Positions 1 to 6,843 of a DNA stretch of 7,123 nt are shown here, piece after piece. The translations under genes and the position numbers were made by a program. The DNA is from Competibacteraceae bacterium UBA2788. Its GTDB lineage: Bacteria > Pseudomonadota > Gammaproteobacteria > Competibacterales > Competibacteraceae. The DNA lies in NCBI GenBank assembly GCA_002352185.1, contig DEHY01000045.1, positions 1 through 7,123 of the forward strand, written 5' to 3'. How positions within the stretch are numbered: the first letter of the stretch is position 1; the number at the start of each line of letters is the position of its first letter. The notes beneath the pieces were generated by a model. The model was not told the origin of the DNA, made no database searches, and saw nothing but the letters and a program-made list of their open reading frames with translations.

Positions 1-1065
1 TGGGTGCAGATCATCAAGGCCATTCTGTTGCTCTCCGGCGCCACCATCATCGCCTTCGGCGCGCTGTACATCGCTTCCGGCGGCACTTTTAGTCTGGAGG
101 CCATGTTCAAGAAGGCGACGGAAATTCATGCCAAGAAACAGGCTATCATGAGTCCGGGATCGATGGTCAGCGATCCGATTGAGGCGATCTCGCTCGGTCT
201 GGCGCTGATGTTCGGCACCGCCGGCCTGCCGCACATCCTGATGCGGTTCTTCACGGTCAGCAACGCCACCGAAGCGCGCAAGTCGGTATTTTACGCCACC
301 GGTTTCATCGGCTACTTCTACATCCTGACCTTCCTGATCGGTTTCGGCGCCATCGTGCTGCTGATGCCGCCCGACTCAGGGTTCATGGTGGCGGATCCCA
401 AGACCGGCGTGCTGGCGCTCAAGGGCGGCCAGAACATGGCGGCGGTCAATTTGGCGGCGGCGGTGGGCGGCAATATGCTGCTTGGCTTCATCTCGGCGGT
501 GGCTTTCGCCACCATTCTGGCGGTGGTTTCCGGCCTGACTTTGGCCGGCGCCTCGGCGATTTCGCATGACCTGTACGCCAACGTATTCGCGCACGGCAAT
601 GTGGACGAGCTGCAGGAAGTGCGGATTTCCAAGATGGCGACGGTGGCTTTGGGCGTTATCGCCATTCTGCTGGGCATCGCCTTCGAGAAGCAGAATATCG
701 CCTTCATGGTTGGTCTGACCTTCTCGGTGGCGGCCAGCGCCAACTTCCCGCTGATCATCACCTCGGTCTACTTCTCGAAGATGACGACCAAGGGCGCACT
801 GTTGGGCGGCTGGCTGGGCCTGGTCAGCGCCTCGGTGTTCGTGATTCTCGGTCCGACGGTGTGGAAGGATACTCTGGGCAATGCTGAGGCGATCTTCCCC
901 TACAAGAACCCGGCGCTGTTCTCGATGACTATCGCTTTCCTGGGCATCTGGATTGGCTCGATCATGGACAGCAGCGAGCAGGGCAAGAAGGAATGCATCT
1001 CGTTTGAAGCGCAGGATTTGCGCTGCCAGACCGGCATTGGCGCGGAGGGCGCAGCGAGCCACTAA
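1..1065 (+). CDS. actP: Cation/acetate symporter ActP, C-terminal part (5' end outside window)
   Basis: This is a sodium:solute symporter (SSS family) that imports acetate and other short carboxylates with a cation across the inner membrane, feeding acetyl-CoA synthetase. The reading frame is open from base 1 (it begins WVQIIKA) and ends at TAA 1063-1065, so about 354 residues of a protein usually near 550-590 are present. The GTG at base 4 is internal and not the true start. Family blocks that match E. coli ActP as I recall it include [19 protein letters not shown] (about residues 70-88), [49 protein letters not shown], and the tail [12 protein letters not shown], close to the family's usual ending. 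Several strongly hydrophobic membrane spans alternate with short loops. The upstream partner, usually a small DUF485 protein, would lie outside the window. A terminator follows the stop by about 75 bases. Identification is firm; the exact substrate is inferred from the family. Confidence 0.95.
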   Translation, partial: WVQIIKAILLLSGATIIAFGALYIASGGTFSLEAMFKKATEIHAKKQAIMSPGSMVSDPIEAISLGLALMFGTAGLPHILMRFFTVSNATEARKSVFYATGFIGYFYILTFLIGFGAIVLLMPPDSGFMVADPKTGVLALKGGQNMAAVNLAAAVGGNMLLGFISAVAFATILAVVSGLTLAGASAISHDLYANVFAHGNVDELQEVRISKMATVALGVIAILLGIAFEKQNIAFMVGLTFSVAASANFPLIITSVYFSKMTTKGALLGGWLGLVSASVFVILGPTVWKDTLGNAEAIFPYKNPALFSMTIAFLGIWIGSIMDSSEQGKKECISFEAQDLRCQTGIGAEGAASH

Positions 1066-1140
1066 GCGGATCACGAGTGTCCGGGACGCGGATGGCCGCC
1101 CGGCCAACCGCCCCCGGATTTGTGCGAATCCTGCTACCAT

Positions 1141-1178
1141 ACCCTCACGCGGCCTTTGCCGCATGAGGGTTTTTCTTT
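1141..1178 (+). terminator. Intrinsic terminator after actP
   Basis: A 12-base left arm at 1141-1152 (ACCCTCACGCGG) pairs with the right arm at 1159-1170 (CCGCATGAGGGT) with a single C/A mismatch and a 6-base loop. A T-rich tract (TTTTTCTTT, 1170-1178) follows at once. This is a textbook Rho-independent terminator for + strand transcription. The minus strand has no T tract after the hairpin, so it works in one direction. It ends only 22 bases before the likely GTG start of the next gene, so it may also act as a partial read-through element controlling that gene. Confidence 0.88.
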
Positions 1179-1187
1179 GGCGCAACC

Positions 1188-1194
1188 GGACGGA
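1188..1194 (+). promoter_or_regulatory. Ribosome binding site supporting the GTG 1201 start
   Basis: GGACGGA at 1188-1194 is a purine-rich Shine-Dalgarno-like stretch six bases before GTG 1201. It supports a start after the terminator hairpin rather than the TTG at 1120, from which the ribosome would have to translate through that hairpin. Confidence 0.5.
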
Positions 1195-1200
1195 ACAGCC

Positions 1201-3030
1201 GTGACTATCCCGGATGATCTGGATCAAAAAGAATTGCTGGCCCGGCTGGCCCCATTCAACCAGCTGCCGGAACCGGAGCTGGAGCGCTTGGCTGCGACCC
1301 TGCGGATCGGCCACTTCCAGCCAAGTGAAATCCTGCTTGATGTCGGGGAGATACCGGCCTGTCTGTACATCGTCGTGGAGGGTGTGGTGCGGGAGCTGGA
1401 TGGTGAAACGACCGTTTCGCTTTACACCGCCGATGATGTTTTCGATGCTCGTGCGCTGCTGGAAGGAAACAGTAAACGCAGATTCGTGGTGGACGAAGCG
1501 ACCCGTTGCTTTCAGTTGCCGCGACCTTTATTCCTGGATACCGTCCAGACTTATCCACAACTGTTCAGTTTCTATAGTCAGAAAATTTCCCAGCGGCTGG
1601 CCGCCATGGGCGAAGCCGGCGAAAGCCAGGAAAGGGCTGCGTTCACAGTGGCCAAAATCCACGACGCCTACATTCATCCGCCGGTGTTCGTAACCGCCGA
1701 GACTTCCATTCACGAAGCCGCACTGGCGATGAAAGCGAATAAAATCAACTCACTGCTGGTCAAGCGCGACGATGAGATCGGGATCATCACCGCCACCGAT
1801 CTGCGGGAGGCCGCCATCATCCAGCGGCAGTCGGTGGATGCGCCGGTCGGATCGTTGGCCACCTATGAATTAATCGGCATGGCGCCGAACGACTTTTTGT
1901 TCAACGCCCTGCTGCGGATGACGCGCCACAATATCAACCGGCTGGTGATCCGCGAAGGCAGCGCCATTCATGGCATTCTCGAACAGATGGATCTGCTGAG
2001 CTATCTCTCCAACCACTCGCACCTGATCGCGTTGCAGATCGAGCGGGCCATGTCCAAGGATGACCTGAAGTGGGCCAGCCACGATCTGGTCAACGTCATC
2101 CGTGACCTGCATGCCAAGGGCATCAAGATTCGCTCCATCATGCAACTGGTGTCGGAGCTGAACAAGAAGCTGCTGCGCAAGCTGTTCGACCTGTTGGCGC
2201 CGCCCGATCTGCTGGCGCATTCCTGCCTGCTGGTGCTGGGCAGCGAAGGCCGCGAAGAGCAGGTGCTGAAGACCGACCAGGACAATGCCTTGATCCTGCG
2301 CGACGGTTTCGACCAGCGCGACCTGGAGCGGATCACCGGGGAGTTCACCCAAGGTCTGCTCGAATTCGGCTATCCGCGCTGCCCCGGCAATATCATGGTG
2401 TCGAACCCGTATTGGGCTAAATCCGTCACGGCCTTCAAGGACGAGTTGTTCCAGTGGATCGTTTATCCCAAGCGCGATTCCTTTTTGCAATTCGCCATTT
2501 TCTGCGACGCCATGGCGGTGGCTGGAGATGAGAATCTGCTGAAGCATGTCAAGGATCGGATGTATCACCTGCTGAGCGACCACCAATCCTTCTACAGCCA
2601 GTTTGCCAAAGCCACGGTGGCGTTTGAGACGCCATTGAGCTTCTTCACCAATTTCGTGCTGGAGAAAAATCGCGACGAACTGGATTTGAAAAAGGGCGGC
2701 ATCTTTCCCATCGTGCATGGCGTGCGCAGCCTGGCGCTGGAATACCGGCTGCCGCAGACCAATACCGTGGATCGCATTACCGCACTAAGCCAGCGTAACC
2801 TGTTTCAGCCGTCGTTCAGCACCGAATTGATCGAAGCGTTCACCTATATGTCCACCTTGCGGATCAAGGCCGGCCTGCAAAAAACCATGCAGGGTTTGCC
2901 GCAGGACAATTACCTGAACCCCAAGGAACTGAACAAGCTGGAGCGAGAACTGTTGCGCGACTCGTTCAAGATCGTCAATGAATTCAAGAAATTCATCACC
3001 TATCATTTCAAACTCGGGATGATCAGTTGA
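1201..3030 (+). CDS. cNMP-binding-like / CBS pair / DUF294 nucleotidyltransferase-like protein
   Basis: This is a predicted cytoplasmic regulatory protein of 609 residues from GTG 1201. Three modules are visible. An N-terminal cyclic-nucleotide-binding-like domain (about residues 10-140) comes first. Two CBS motifs follow (about 158-212 and 220-270; the second ends GILEQMDLLSYL at 258-269). A DUF294 putative nucleotidyltransferase domain and its DUF294_C helical domain fill the rest (about 280-609). The nucleotidyltransferase signature is intact: G347-S348 of GSEGREEQ, then T358-D359-Q360-D361-N362-A363, giving the GS...DxD metal-binding pattern. The phosphate-binding cassette of the first domain is poor: FDARALLEGNSKRRF at 81-95 replaces the usual FGE...R-A pattern, so cAMP binding is doubtful. 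In Pseudomonas and relatives this gene sits beside actP, often with a DnaQ-type exonuclease gene; here argS follows instead. A role in acetate or energy-state signalling is inferred from context and CBS nucleotide sensing; the biochemical activity is unknown. The frame is open back to TTG 1120, a start I reject. Confidence 0.88.
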   Translation: MTIPDDLDQKELLARLAPFNQLPEPELERLAATLRIGHFQPSEILLDVGEIPACLYIVVEGVVRELDGETTVSLYTADDVFDARALLEGNSKRRFVVDEATRCFQLPRPLFLDTVQTYPQLFSFYSQKISQRLAAMGEAGESQERAAFTVAKIHDAYIHPPVFVTAETSIHEAALAMKANKINSLLVKRDDEIGIITATDLREAAIIQRQSVDAPVGSLATYELIGMAPNDFLFNALLRMTRHNINRLVIREGSAIHGILEQMDLLSYLSNHSHLIALQIERAMSKDDLKWASHDLVNVIRDLHAKGIKIRSIMQLVSELNKKLLRKLFDLLAPPDLLAHSCLLVLGSEGREEQVLKTDQDNALILRDGFDQRDLERITGEFTQGLLEFGYPRCPGNIMVSNPYWAKSVTAFKDELFQWIVYPKRDSFLQFAIFCDAMAVAGDENLLKHVKDRMYHLLSDHQSFYSQFAKATVAFETPLSFFTNFVLEKNRDELDLKKGGIFPIVHGVRSLALEYRLPQTNTVDRITALSQRNLFQPSFSTELIEAFTYMSTLRIKAGLQKTMQGLPQDNYLNPKELNKLERELLRDSFKIVNEFKKFITYHFKLGMIS

Positions 3031-3050
3031 GTTAATTGGAAGATCCCACC

Positions 3051-3056
3051 GAGAGG
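3051..3056 (+). promoter_or_regulatory. Ribosome binding site for the TTG start of argS
   Basis: GAGAGG lies seven bases before TTG 3064, an ideal spacing that decides in favour of this unusual start. The segment GAGAGGCGTTCTC (3051-3063) can also fold on itself (GAGAG with TTCTC, including one G-U pair, 3-base loop). That small hairpin would cover the binding site and abut the start codon; it looks weak and its effect is speculative. Confidence 0.6.
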
Positions 3057-3063
3057 CGTTCTC

Positions 3064-4848
3064 TTGAAATCACACTTGCATACTCTTCTCACCCAGGCTC
3101 TCGACCGCCTGCGCCAGGATGGGCTGTTGTCCGTCGCCGCACCCGTCGATATTCCGCTGGAGCGCAGCCGCGACCGGACTCACGGTGATTTCGCCAGCAG
3201 CCTTGCGCTGGTCCTGGCGAAAACCGCCCTCTGCAAACCGCGCGAACTGGCCGAGCGCATTGTTGCGGCGCTGCCTGCCTCCGACCACCTGGCCAAAGTT
3301 GAAATCGCAGGTCCCGGCTTTATCAACTTCTTTCTGACCCCCACCGCCTATCACGCCACGGTGGGCGAGATTCTCGAACGGGGCGATGCCTTCGGGCGCA
3401 GCGCGGTGGGCGGCGGGCGGCGGGTGCAGGTGGAATTTGTTTCCGCCAATCCCACCGGCCCGCTGCACGTCGGTCACGGGCGCGGAGCGGCCTTCGGCGC
3501 AACCGTCGCCAACCTGCTGGAAGCGGTGGGCTACCAGGTTCACCGCGAGTATTACGTCAATGACGCCGGGCGGCAGATGAACATCCTTGCCGCCAGCGTT
3601 TGGCTGCGTTACCTGGAGCATTGCGGCGAGCAGTTCCGGTTTCCCAGCAACGGTTATCGGGGCGAGTATGTGCGCGCTATCGCCGCCCAGATCTACGCCG
3701 AACAGGGCAGCGCTTATGTGGTTCCTGCGGCGCGGGTGTTCGCGGATTTGCCGCCGGATGAAATCTGCGATGAGGCGGGCAATCTGATCGGCGCCGGCGA
3801 CAAGGAAATTTATATTGACGCACTGGTGGAGCGCGCCAAGGCCCTGCTCGGCGATCATCACTATCGCTACCTGTTTGAGCGGGGGCTGAATACCATCCTC
3901 GACGATATTCGCGACGACTTGCGGGAATTTGGGGTGGTGTACGATGAGTGGTATTCAGAACGCACCCTGGAGGAACGCGGCGCAGTCAACAAGACCCTGC
4001 ATCGGCTGCGCGCCGCCGGCTACGTCTATGAAAAAGACGGGGCGCTGTGGTTTCGCTCCAGCGCCTTTGGCGACGAAAAGGATCGGGTGGTCGAACGCGA
4101 TAATGGCCAGACCACGTATTTCGCTTCCGACATCGCCTATCATCTGGAGAAATTCGAGCGCGGCTTCGATTGGGTGATTGACGTGTGGGGCGCGGATCAT
4201 CACGGCTATATTCCCCGGGTCAAGGCGGCTTTGCAGGCGTTGGGCGAGGATCCTGACCGGCTGGACGTGTTGCTGGTGCAATTTGCCATTCTCTACCGCA
4301 ACGGCGAGCGGGCGCAGATGTCCACCCGTTCCGGCGAATTCGTCACCTTGCGTGAATTGCGCCAGGAAGTGGGCAACGACGCCGCCCGGTTTTTTTACGT
4401 CATGCGCAAGAGCGAACAGCACCTGGATTTTGACCTCGATCTGGCCAAATCGCAGTCCAAGGACAACCCGGTGTACTATATTCAGTATGTCTACGCCCGG
4501 GTGTGCAGCGTGCTGCGGCAACTGCGTGAGAAGGGTTTTTCCCGCGACGAGCAGCGCGGCCTGGCCCATCTGTCCCAGTTGATCGAACTGCACGAAGAGG
4601 CCTTGCTGGTGGCCTTGTCCCGTTATCCTGAAGTCGTCGAGGCGGCAGCATTGAGCCACGAACCGCACCAGTTGGCGCACTACCTGCGGGAATTGGCGAA
4701 TGCTTTCCACGCTTATTACAACGAACACCGGGTGCTGGTTTCTGATGATGCGCTACGCGACGCCCGGCTTAACCTGAGTCTGGCTACCCGCCAGGTGATT
4801 AAGAACGGCCTTGCCTTATTGGGCGTCTCGGCCCCGGAGGTTATGTGA
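3064..4848 (+). CDS. argS: Arginyl-tRNA synthetase (ArgRS)
   Basis: This class I aminoacyl-tRNA synthetase charges tRNA-Arg with arginine using ATP in the cytoplasm. It has 594 residues, close to Pseudomonas-type ArgRS. Order: the ArgRS N-terminal tRNA D-loop recognition domain (about 1-90), the catalytic Rossmann core with the HIGH motif as HVGH at 135-138 inside [19 protein letters not shown], and an all-alpha DALR anticodon-binding domain (about 470-594, containing [16 protein letters not shown]). The KMSKS position reads QMSTR at 418-422, followed by [10 protein letters not shown]; lack of canonical KMSKS is common in ArgRS. The start is TTG, chosen because [12 protein letters not shown] aligns with the family's N-terminus and GAGAGG lies seven bases upstream. 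It begins 33 bases after the DUF294-type gene with no terminator between, and its stop overlaps the start of the next gene. The sequence appears complete and functional. Confidence 0.97.
   Translation: MKSHLHTLLTQALDRLRQDGLLSVAAPVDIPLERSRDRTHGDFASSLALVLAKTALCKPRELAERIVAALPASDHLAKVEIAGPGFINFFLTPTAYHATVGEILERGDAFGRSAVGGGRRVQVEFVSANPTGPLHVGHGRGAAFGATVANLLEAVGYQVHREYYVNDAGRQMNILAASVWLRYLEHCGEQFRFPSNGYRGEYVRAIAAQIYAEQGSAYVVPAARVFADLPPDEICDEAGNLIGAGDKEIYIDALVERAKALLGDHHYRYLFERGLNTILDDIRDDLREFGVVYDEWYSERTLEERGAVNKTLHRLRAAGYVYEKDGALWFRSSAFGDEKDRVVERDNGQTTYFASDIAYHLEKFERGFDWVIDVWGADHHGYIPRVKAALQALGEDPDRLDVLLVQFAILYRNGERAQMSTRSGEFVTLRELRQEVGNDAARFFYVMRKSEQHLDFDLDLAKSQSKDNPVYYIQYVYARVCSVLRQLREKGFSRDEQRGLAHLSQLIELHEEALLVALSRYPEVVEAAALSHEPHQLAHYLRELANAFHAYYNEHRVLVSDDALRDARLNLSLATRQVIKNGLALLGVSAPEVM
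4836..4840 (+). promoter_or_regulatory. Ribosome binding site for the FtsN-like gene, inside the argS end
   Basis: GGAGG at 4836-4840, within the last codons of argS, lies four bases before GTG 4845. That spacing is slightly short but usable. With the 4-base GTGA overlap it suggests translational coupling to argS. Confidence 0.6.
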
Positions 4849-5309
4849 GTATCCGCCGCGATTATAAGCACACCACGACCGGACAGCGCCGCAAGACGAC
4901 CGTGCGCCGTCATGGTCTGCTGGTCGTTACGCTGATTCTGATGGGCCTGTTTGGCGGATTATTAGCCTATATCAAGGGTGGGAAAACCCCGCCGACATCA
5001 ACCGCCGCTGCTTTCCCCGCCACCGCGCCAAGTCATGCCTCCAGCGCCCTAGCCGCGCCGCCGCCACCGGCCGCGCCAACCACTACTGCGCCCGTCACAG
5101 TGATGGAGCCGGCGTCGATTAAACCCAAGTACGATTTCTATACCGAATTGCCCAAACGGCAGATCGACATCCAGCACGAGGGCGCCGGCCCACGGAACAG
5201 CCCCCAGCCGCCCCCGGTTCGAACACAGCCTGCGGCCGAACCACTGCGCAAACCGGCGGTGCCGCACAAGATGGCTACGACGCCCACCGTCGCCGTCAAA
5301 AACCCCTGA
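4845..5309 (+). CDS. FtsN-like inner-membrane protein lacking its SPOR domain
   Basis: This 154-residue protein starts at GTG 4845 and overlaps the argS stop by four bases. A basic cytoplasmic N-terminus ([19 protein letters not shown], residues 4-22) precedes one membrane span (about 24-43), giving an N-in, periplasm-out anchor. A Pro/Ala/Thr-rich linker runs over about 48-92, followed by [17 protein letters not shown] (93-109). The P-K-Y-D-F-Y motif is the hallmark that precedes the linker and SPOR domain in FtsN-like proteins, which bind denuded septal peptidoglycan. Here another Pro-rich stretch follows and the protein stops at TGA 5307-5309. The roughly 70-residue C-terminal SPOR domain is absent. 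Only 72 bases separate the stop from the next start, too few to hold the domain in any frame, so a simple frameshift is ruled out. The argS neighbourhood fits the usual location of this gene. It may be a deletion remnant or a short anchor or linker protein with residual divisome function. Confidence 0.75.
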   Translation: MSIRRDYKHTTTGQRRKTTVRRHGLLVVTLILMGLFGGLLAYIKGGKTPPTSTAAAFPATAPSHASSALAAPPPPAAPTTTAPVTVMEPASIKPKYDFYTELPKRQIDIQHEGAGPRNSPQPPPVRTQPAAEPLRKPAVPHKMATTPTVAVKNP

Positions 5310-5381
5310 CGTTCGCTTTTTGCCTGGGATGGATTGCGCCTCTTCGCCCTATCGGTCGTTGCCGCGACCTGAGCCATCGCC

Positions 5382-6809
5382 ATGAATCTTCCCGACAGTG
5401 TGCGGAATTACCTGGACGATCAGCAGGTTCCCTATCGGCTGATTACCTTTCCGTTTGGCGAACCCCTGAGCCGGATCGCCGAGCAGATCAATATCCCGGC
5501 CCGACAGATAGTGCGCATTGTCCTTTTGCACGATGCGTCCGGGATGGTGATGATCATTCTGCCTTGTAACCACATCCTGGATTTTTCCATTCTTTGCCAG
5601 TTATTGCGGCGTAGGCTGGAGCCGCTGCACGGAGCGGAAACGGCCCGCTTTTTCCAGGATTACGGCTGCAAGGCCGGTTCTTATCCTCCGTTGCCGGCAG
5701 CGTTCGGTGTGTCCGCTTTGGTGGACAACAGTCTGGTCGCCATGGCCGGCGACGCAGAGGTTTATTTTGATGGTGGTAGCGGTGATATGCTGGTTGCGAT
5801 GCGGGGCGCTGATTTCCGGCGCTTGCTCGCCAATGCGCGCTGGGAGCATCTCGCGGTTCCGATTGATTATCTTGATTCTCTGATGAGCCATCGGACGCTG
5901 ACTCCCGACAACTTGGCCAGTTTCGCCAACCGTTACACCCCCGCGCGATTGCGCGAGAGTATTGAAAGCATCACGGATCTGCCGGTCATGCCGCAGACTG
6001 CGCAATACATTCTGGCGCTACGGGCCAATCCGGACGCCACCGCTGGAGATATTCTCCGGATCGTCGAGCAGGATCCCAGCCTGGCCGCCCAAGTCGTGTA
6101 TTGGGCGCGCTCACCCTTGCATGGCTATCAAGGCCCGGTGGATTCGCTGGAAACCGCCATCGAACAGGTGTTGGGGTTCGAAAACACGCTCAATCTGCTG
6201 CTGGGGTCCAGCATGAGCCGGACTTTCACCATCCCAGCCGATGGCCCGGTGGGCCTGCAGTCCTTTTGGCGGCATAGTATCTACTGTGCGTCCTTGGTCA
6301 GCGAGCTGGTCAAGCTGCTCCCTGCATCGGCAGCCGTCAAACCGGGTTTGGCTTATCTGAGCGGTCTGCTGCACGATTTCGGCTATCTGGTGTTGGGACA
6401 TTTGTTTCCGGCCCGCTTTTTTTTGTTCAACCGTTTCCTGGCGGTCAACCGGCAGGTGCCGTTGAGCGCGATAGAAAGCTATGTCCTAGGCGCCGAACAC
6501 TGGCACATCGGCGCCTGGCTGATGCAGGCCTGGTCCATGCCTGAAGAAGTGATCGCGGCGGTGCGCTGGCATCATAACGAGGATTGCACCCAGCCCTACG
6601 CCGAATATTCCAATCTGGTGCTGATCGCCAACCGGCTGCTGCATTACGTGGGTTTGGGCGAGGATAACAGCAACCGCCTGCCGGCGCTCGCGATGTTCAC
6701 GCTCGGCATCACCCGCGAACAGGCAATGAGTGCACTGACGCGGGTGCAGGCCAGCATAGCGGATTTGGATACTCTGTCTGAGGCGCTGCGGTTGCCCAGC
6801 GAGGGTTGA
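5382..6809 (+). CDS. YbaK/ProX-type aminoacyl-tRNA deacylase domain fused to HDOD domain
   Basis: This 475-residue soluble protein from ATG 5382 has two domains. Residues about 5-155 resemble the YbaK/ProXp family, which removes wrongly attached amino acids from tRNA: the block QIVRIVLLHDASGMVMIILP (42-61), then NHILDF, then VSALVDNSL (110-118) and VYFDGGSGDMLVAM (127-140). The position of the family's catalytic lysine (about 45-46) is Arg45 here, so hydrolysis may be lost or altered. Residues about 188-400 form an HDOD domain, an HD-superfamily fold usually involved in signalling. It keeps the expected histidines and HD pair: H298 in FWRH, H331-D332 in GLLHDFGY, H373 and H375 in EHWHIG, and H397-H398 in RWHHN. 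A short helical tail follows. The combination is a known annotated architecture in gammaproteobacteria, but its function is not established. The ribosome binding site is weak. The gene lies 72 bases after the FtsN-like gene and in the same direction as argS, so co-transcription is possible. Confidence 0.85.
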   Translation: MNLPDSVRNYLDDQQVPYRLITFPFGEPLSRIAEQINIPARQIVRIVLLHDASGMVMIILPCNHILDFSILCQLLRRRLEPLHGAETARFFQDYGCKAGSYPPLPAAFGVSALVDNSLVAMAGDAEVYFDGGSGDMLVAMRGADFRRLLANARWEHLAVPIDYLDSLMSHRTLTPDNLASFANRYTPARLRESIESITDLPVMPQTAQYILALRANPDATAGDILRIVEQDPSLAAQVVYWARSPLHGYQGPVDSLETAIEQVLGFENTLNLLLGSSMSRTFTIPADGPVGLQSFWRHSIYCASLVSELVKLLPASAAVKPGLAYLSGLLHDFGYLVLGHLFPARFFLFNRFLAVNRQVPLSAIESYVLGAEHWHIGAWLMQAWSMPEEVIAAVRWHHNEDCTQPYAEYSNLVLIANRLLHYVGLGEDNSNRLPALAMFTLGITREQAMSALTRVQASIADLDTLSEALRLPSEG

Positions 6810-6843
6810 TCGATGCCAGCTCCCCAGCAGCGGCTGTGAAGGC

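Noticed and set aside
1120..1200. Longer start (TTG 1120, or TTG 1177) for the DUF294-type gene
   Set aside because: The extension from 1120 encodes the terminator stem itself and shows no family resemblance. TTG 1177 lies at the end of the T tract with no ribosome binding site. GTG 1201 has GGACGGA six bases upstream and gives a normal-looking N-terminus.
376..1314. 312-codon open frame on the minus strand
   Set aside because: It crosses the actP 3' end and the terminator, has low-complexity Arg/Gln/His-rich composition typical of antisense GC-rich coding DNA, and resembles no family.
1870..2718. 282-codon open frame on the minus strand
   Set aside because: It lies entirely opposite the well-supported DUF294-type gene and its Gln/His/Val-rich composition is that of an antisense shadow.
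3955..4728. 257-codon open frame on the minus strand (and a similar one at 3070-3861)
   Set aside because: Both lie opposite argS, whose catalytic and anticodon-binding motifs are intact; neither shows a recognisable domain.
5310..5381. Search of the gap for a frameshifted SPOR domain
   Set aside because: Only 72 bases are available, and the longest open stretch (about 20 codons, ending at a TGA near 5370) has no SPOR-like residues.
6417..6424. Run of eight T in the YbaK-HDOD gene (and seven T at 4390-4396 in argS) as slippage or frameshift sites
   Set aside because: In both genes the frame and domain similarity continue unbroken through the run as Phe/Leu codons, so there is no sign of programmed slippage.
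6817..6836. Possible terminator hairpin after the YbaK-HDOD gene (CAGC ... GCTG)
   Set aside because: The stem is only four pairs and no T tract follows, so it is not supported as a terminator.
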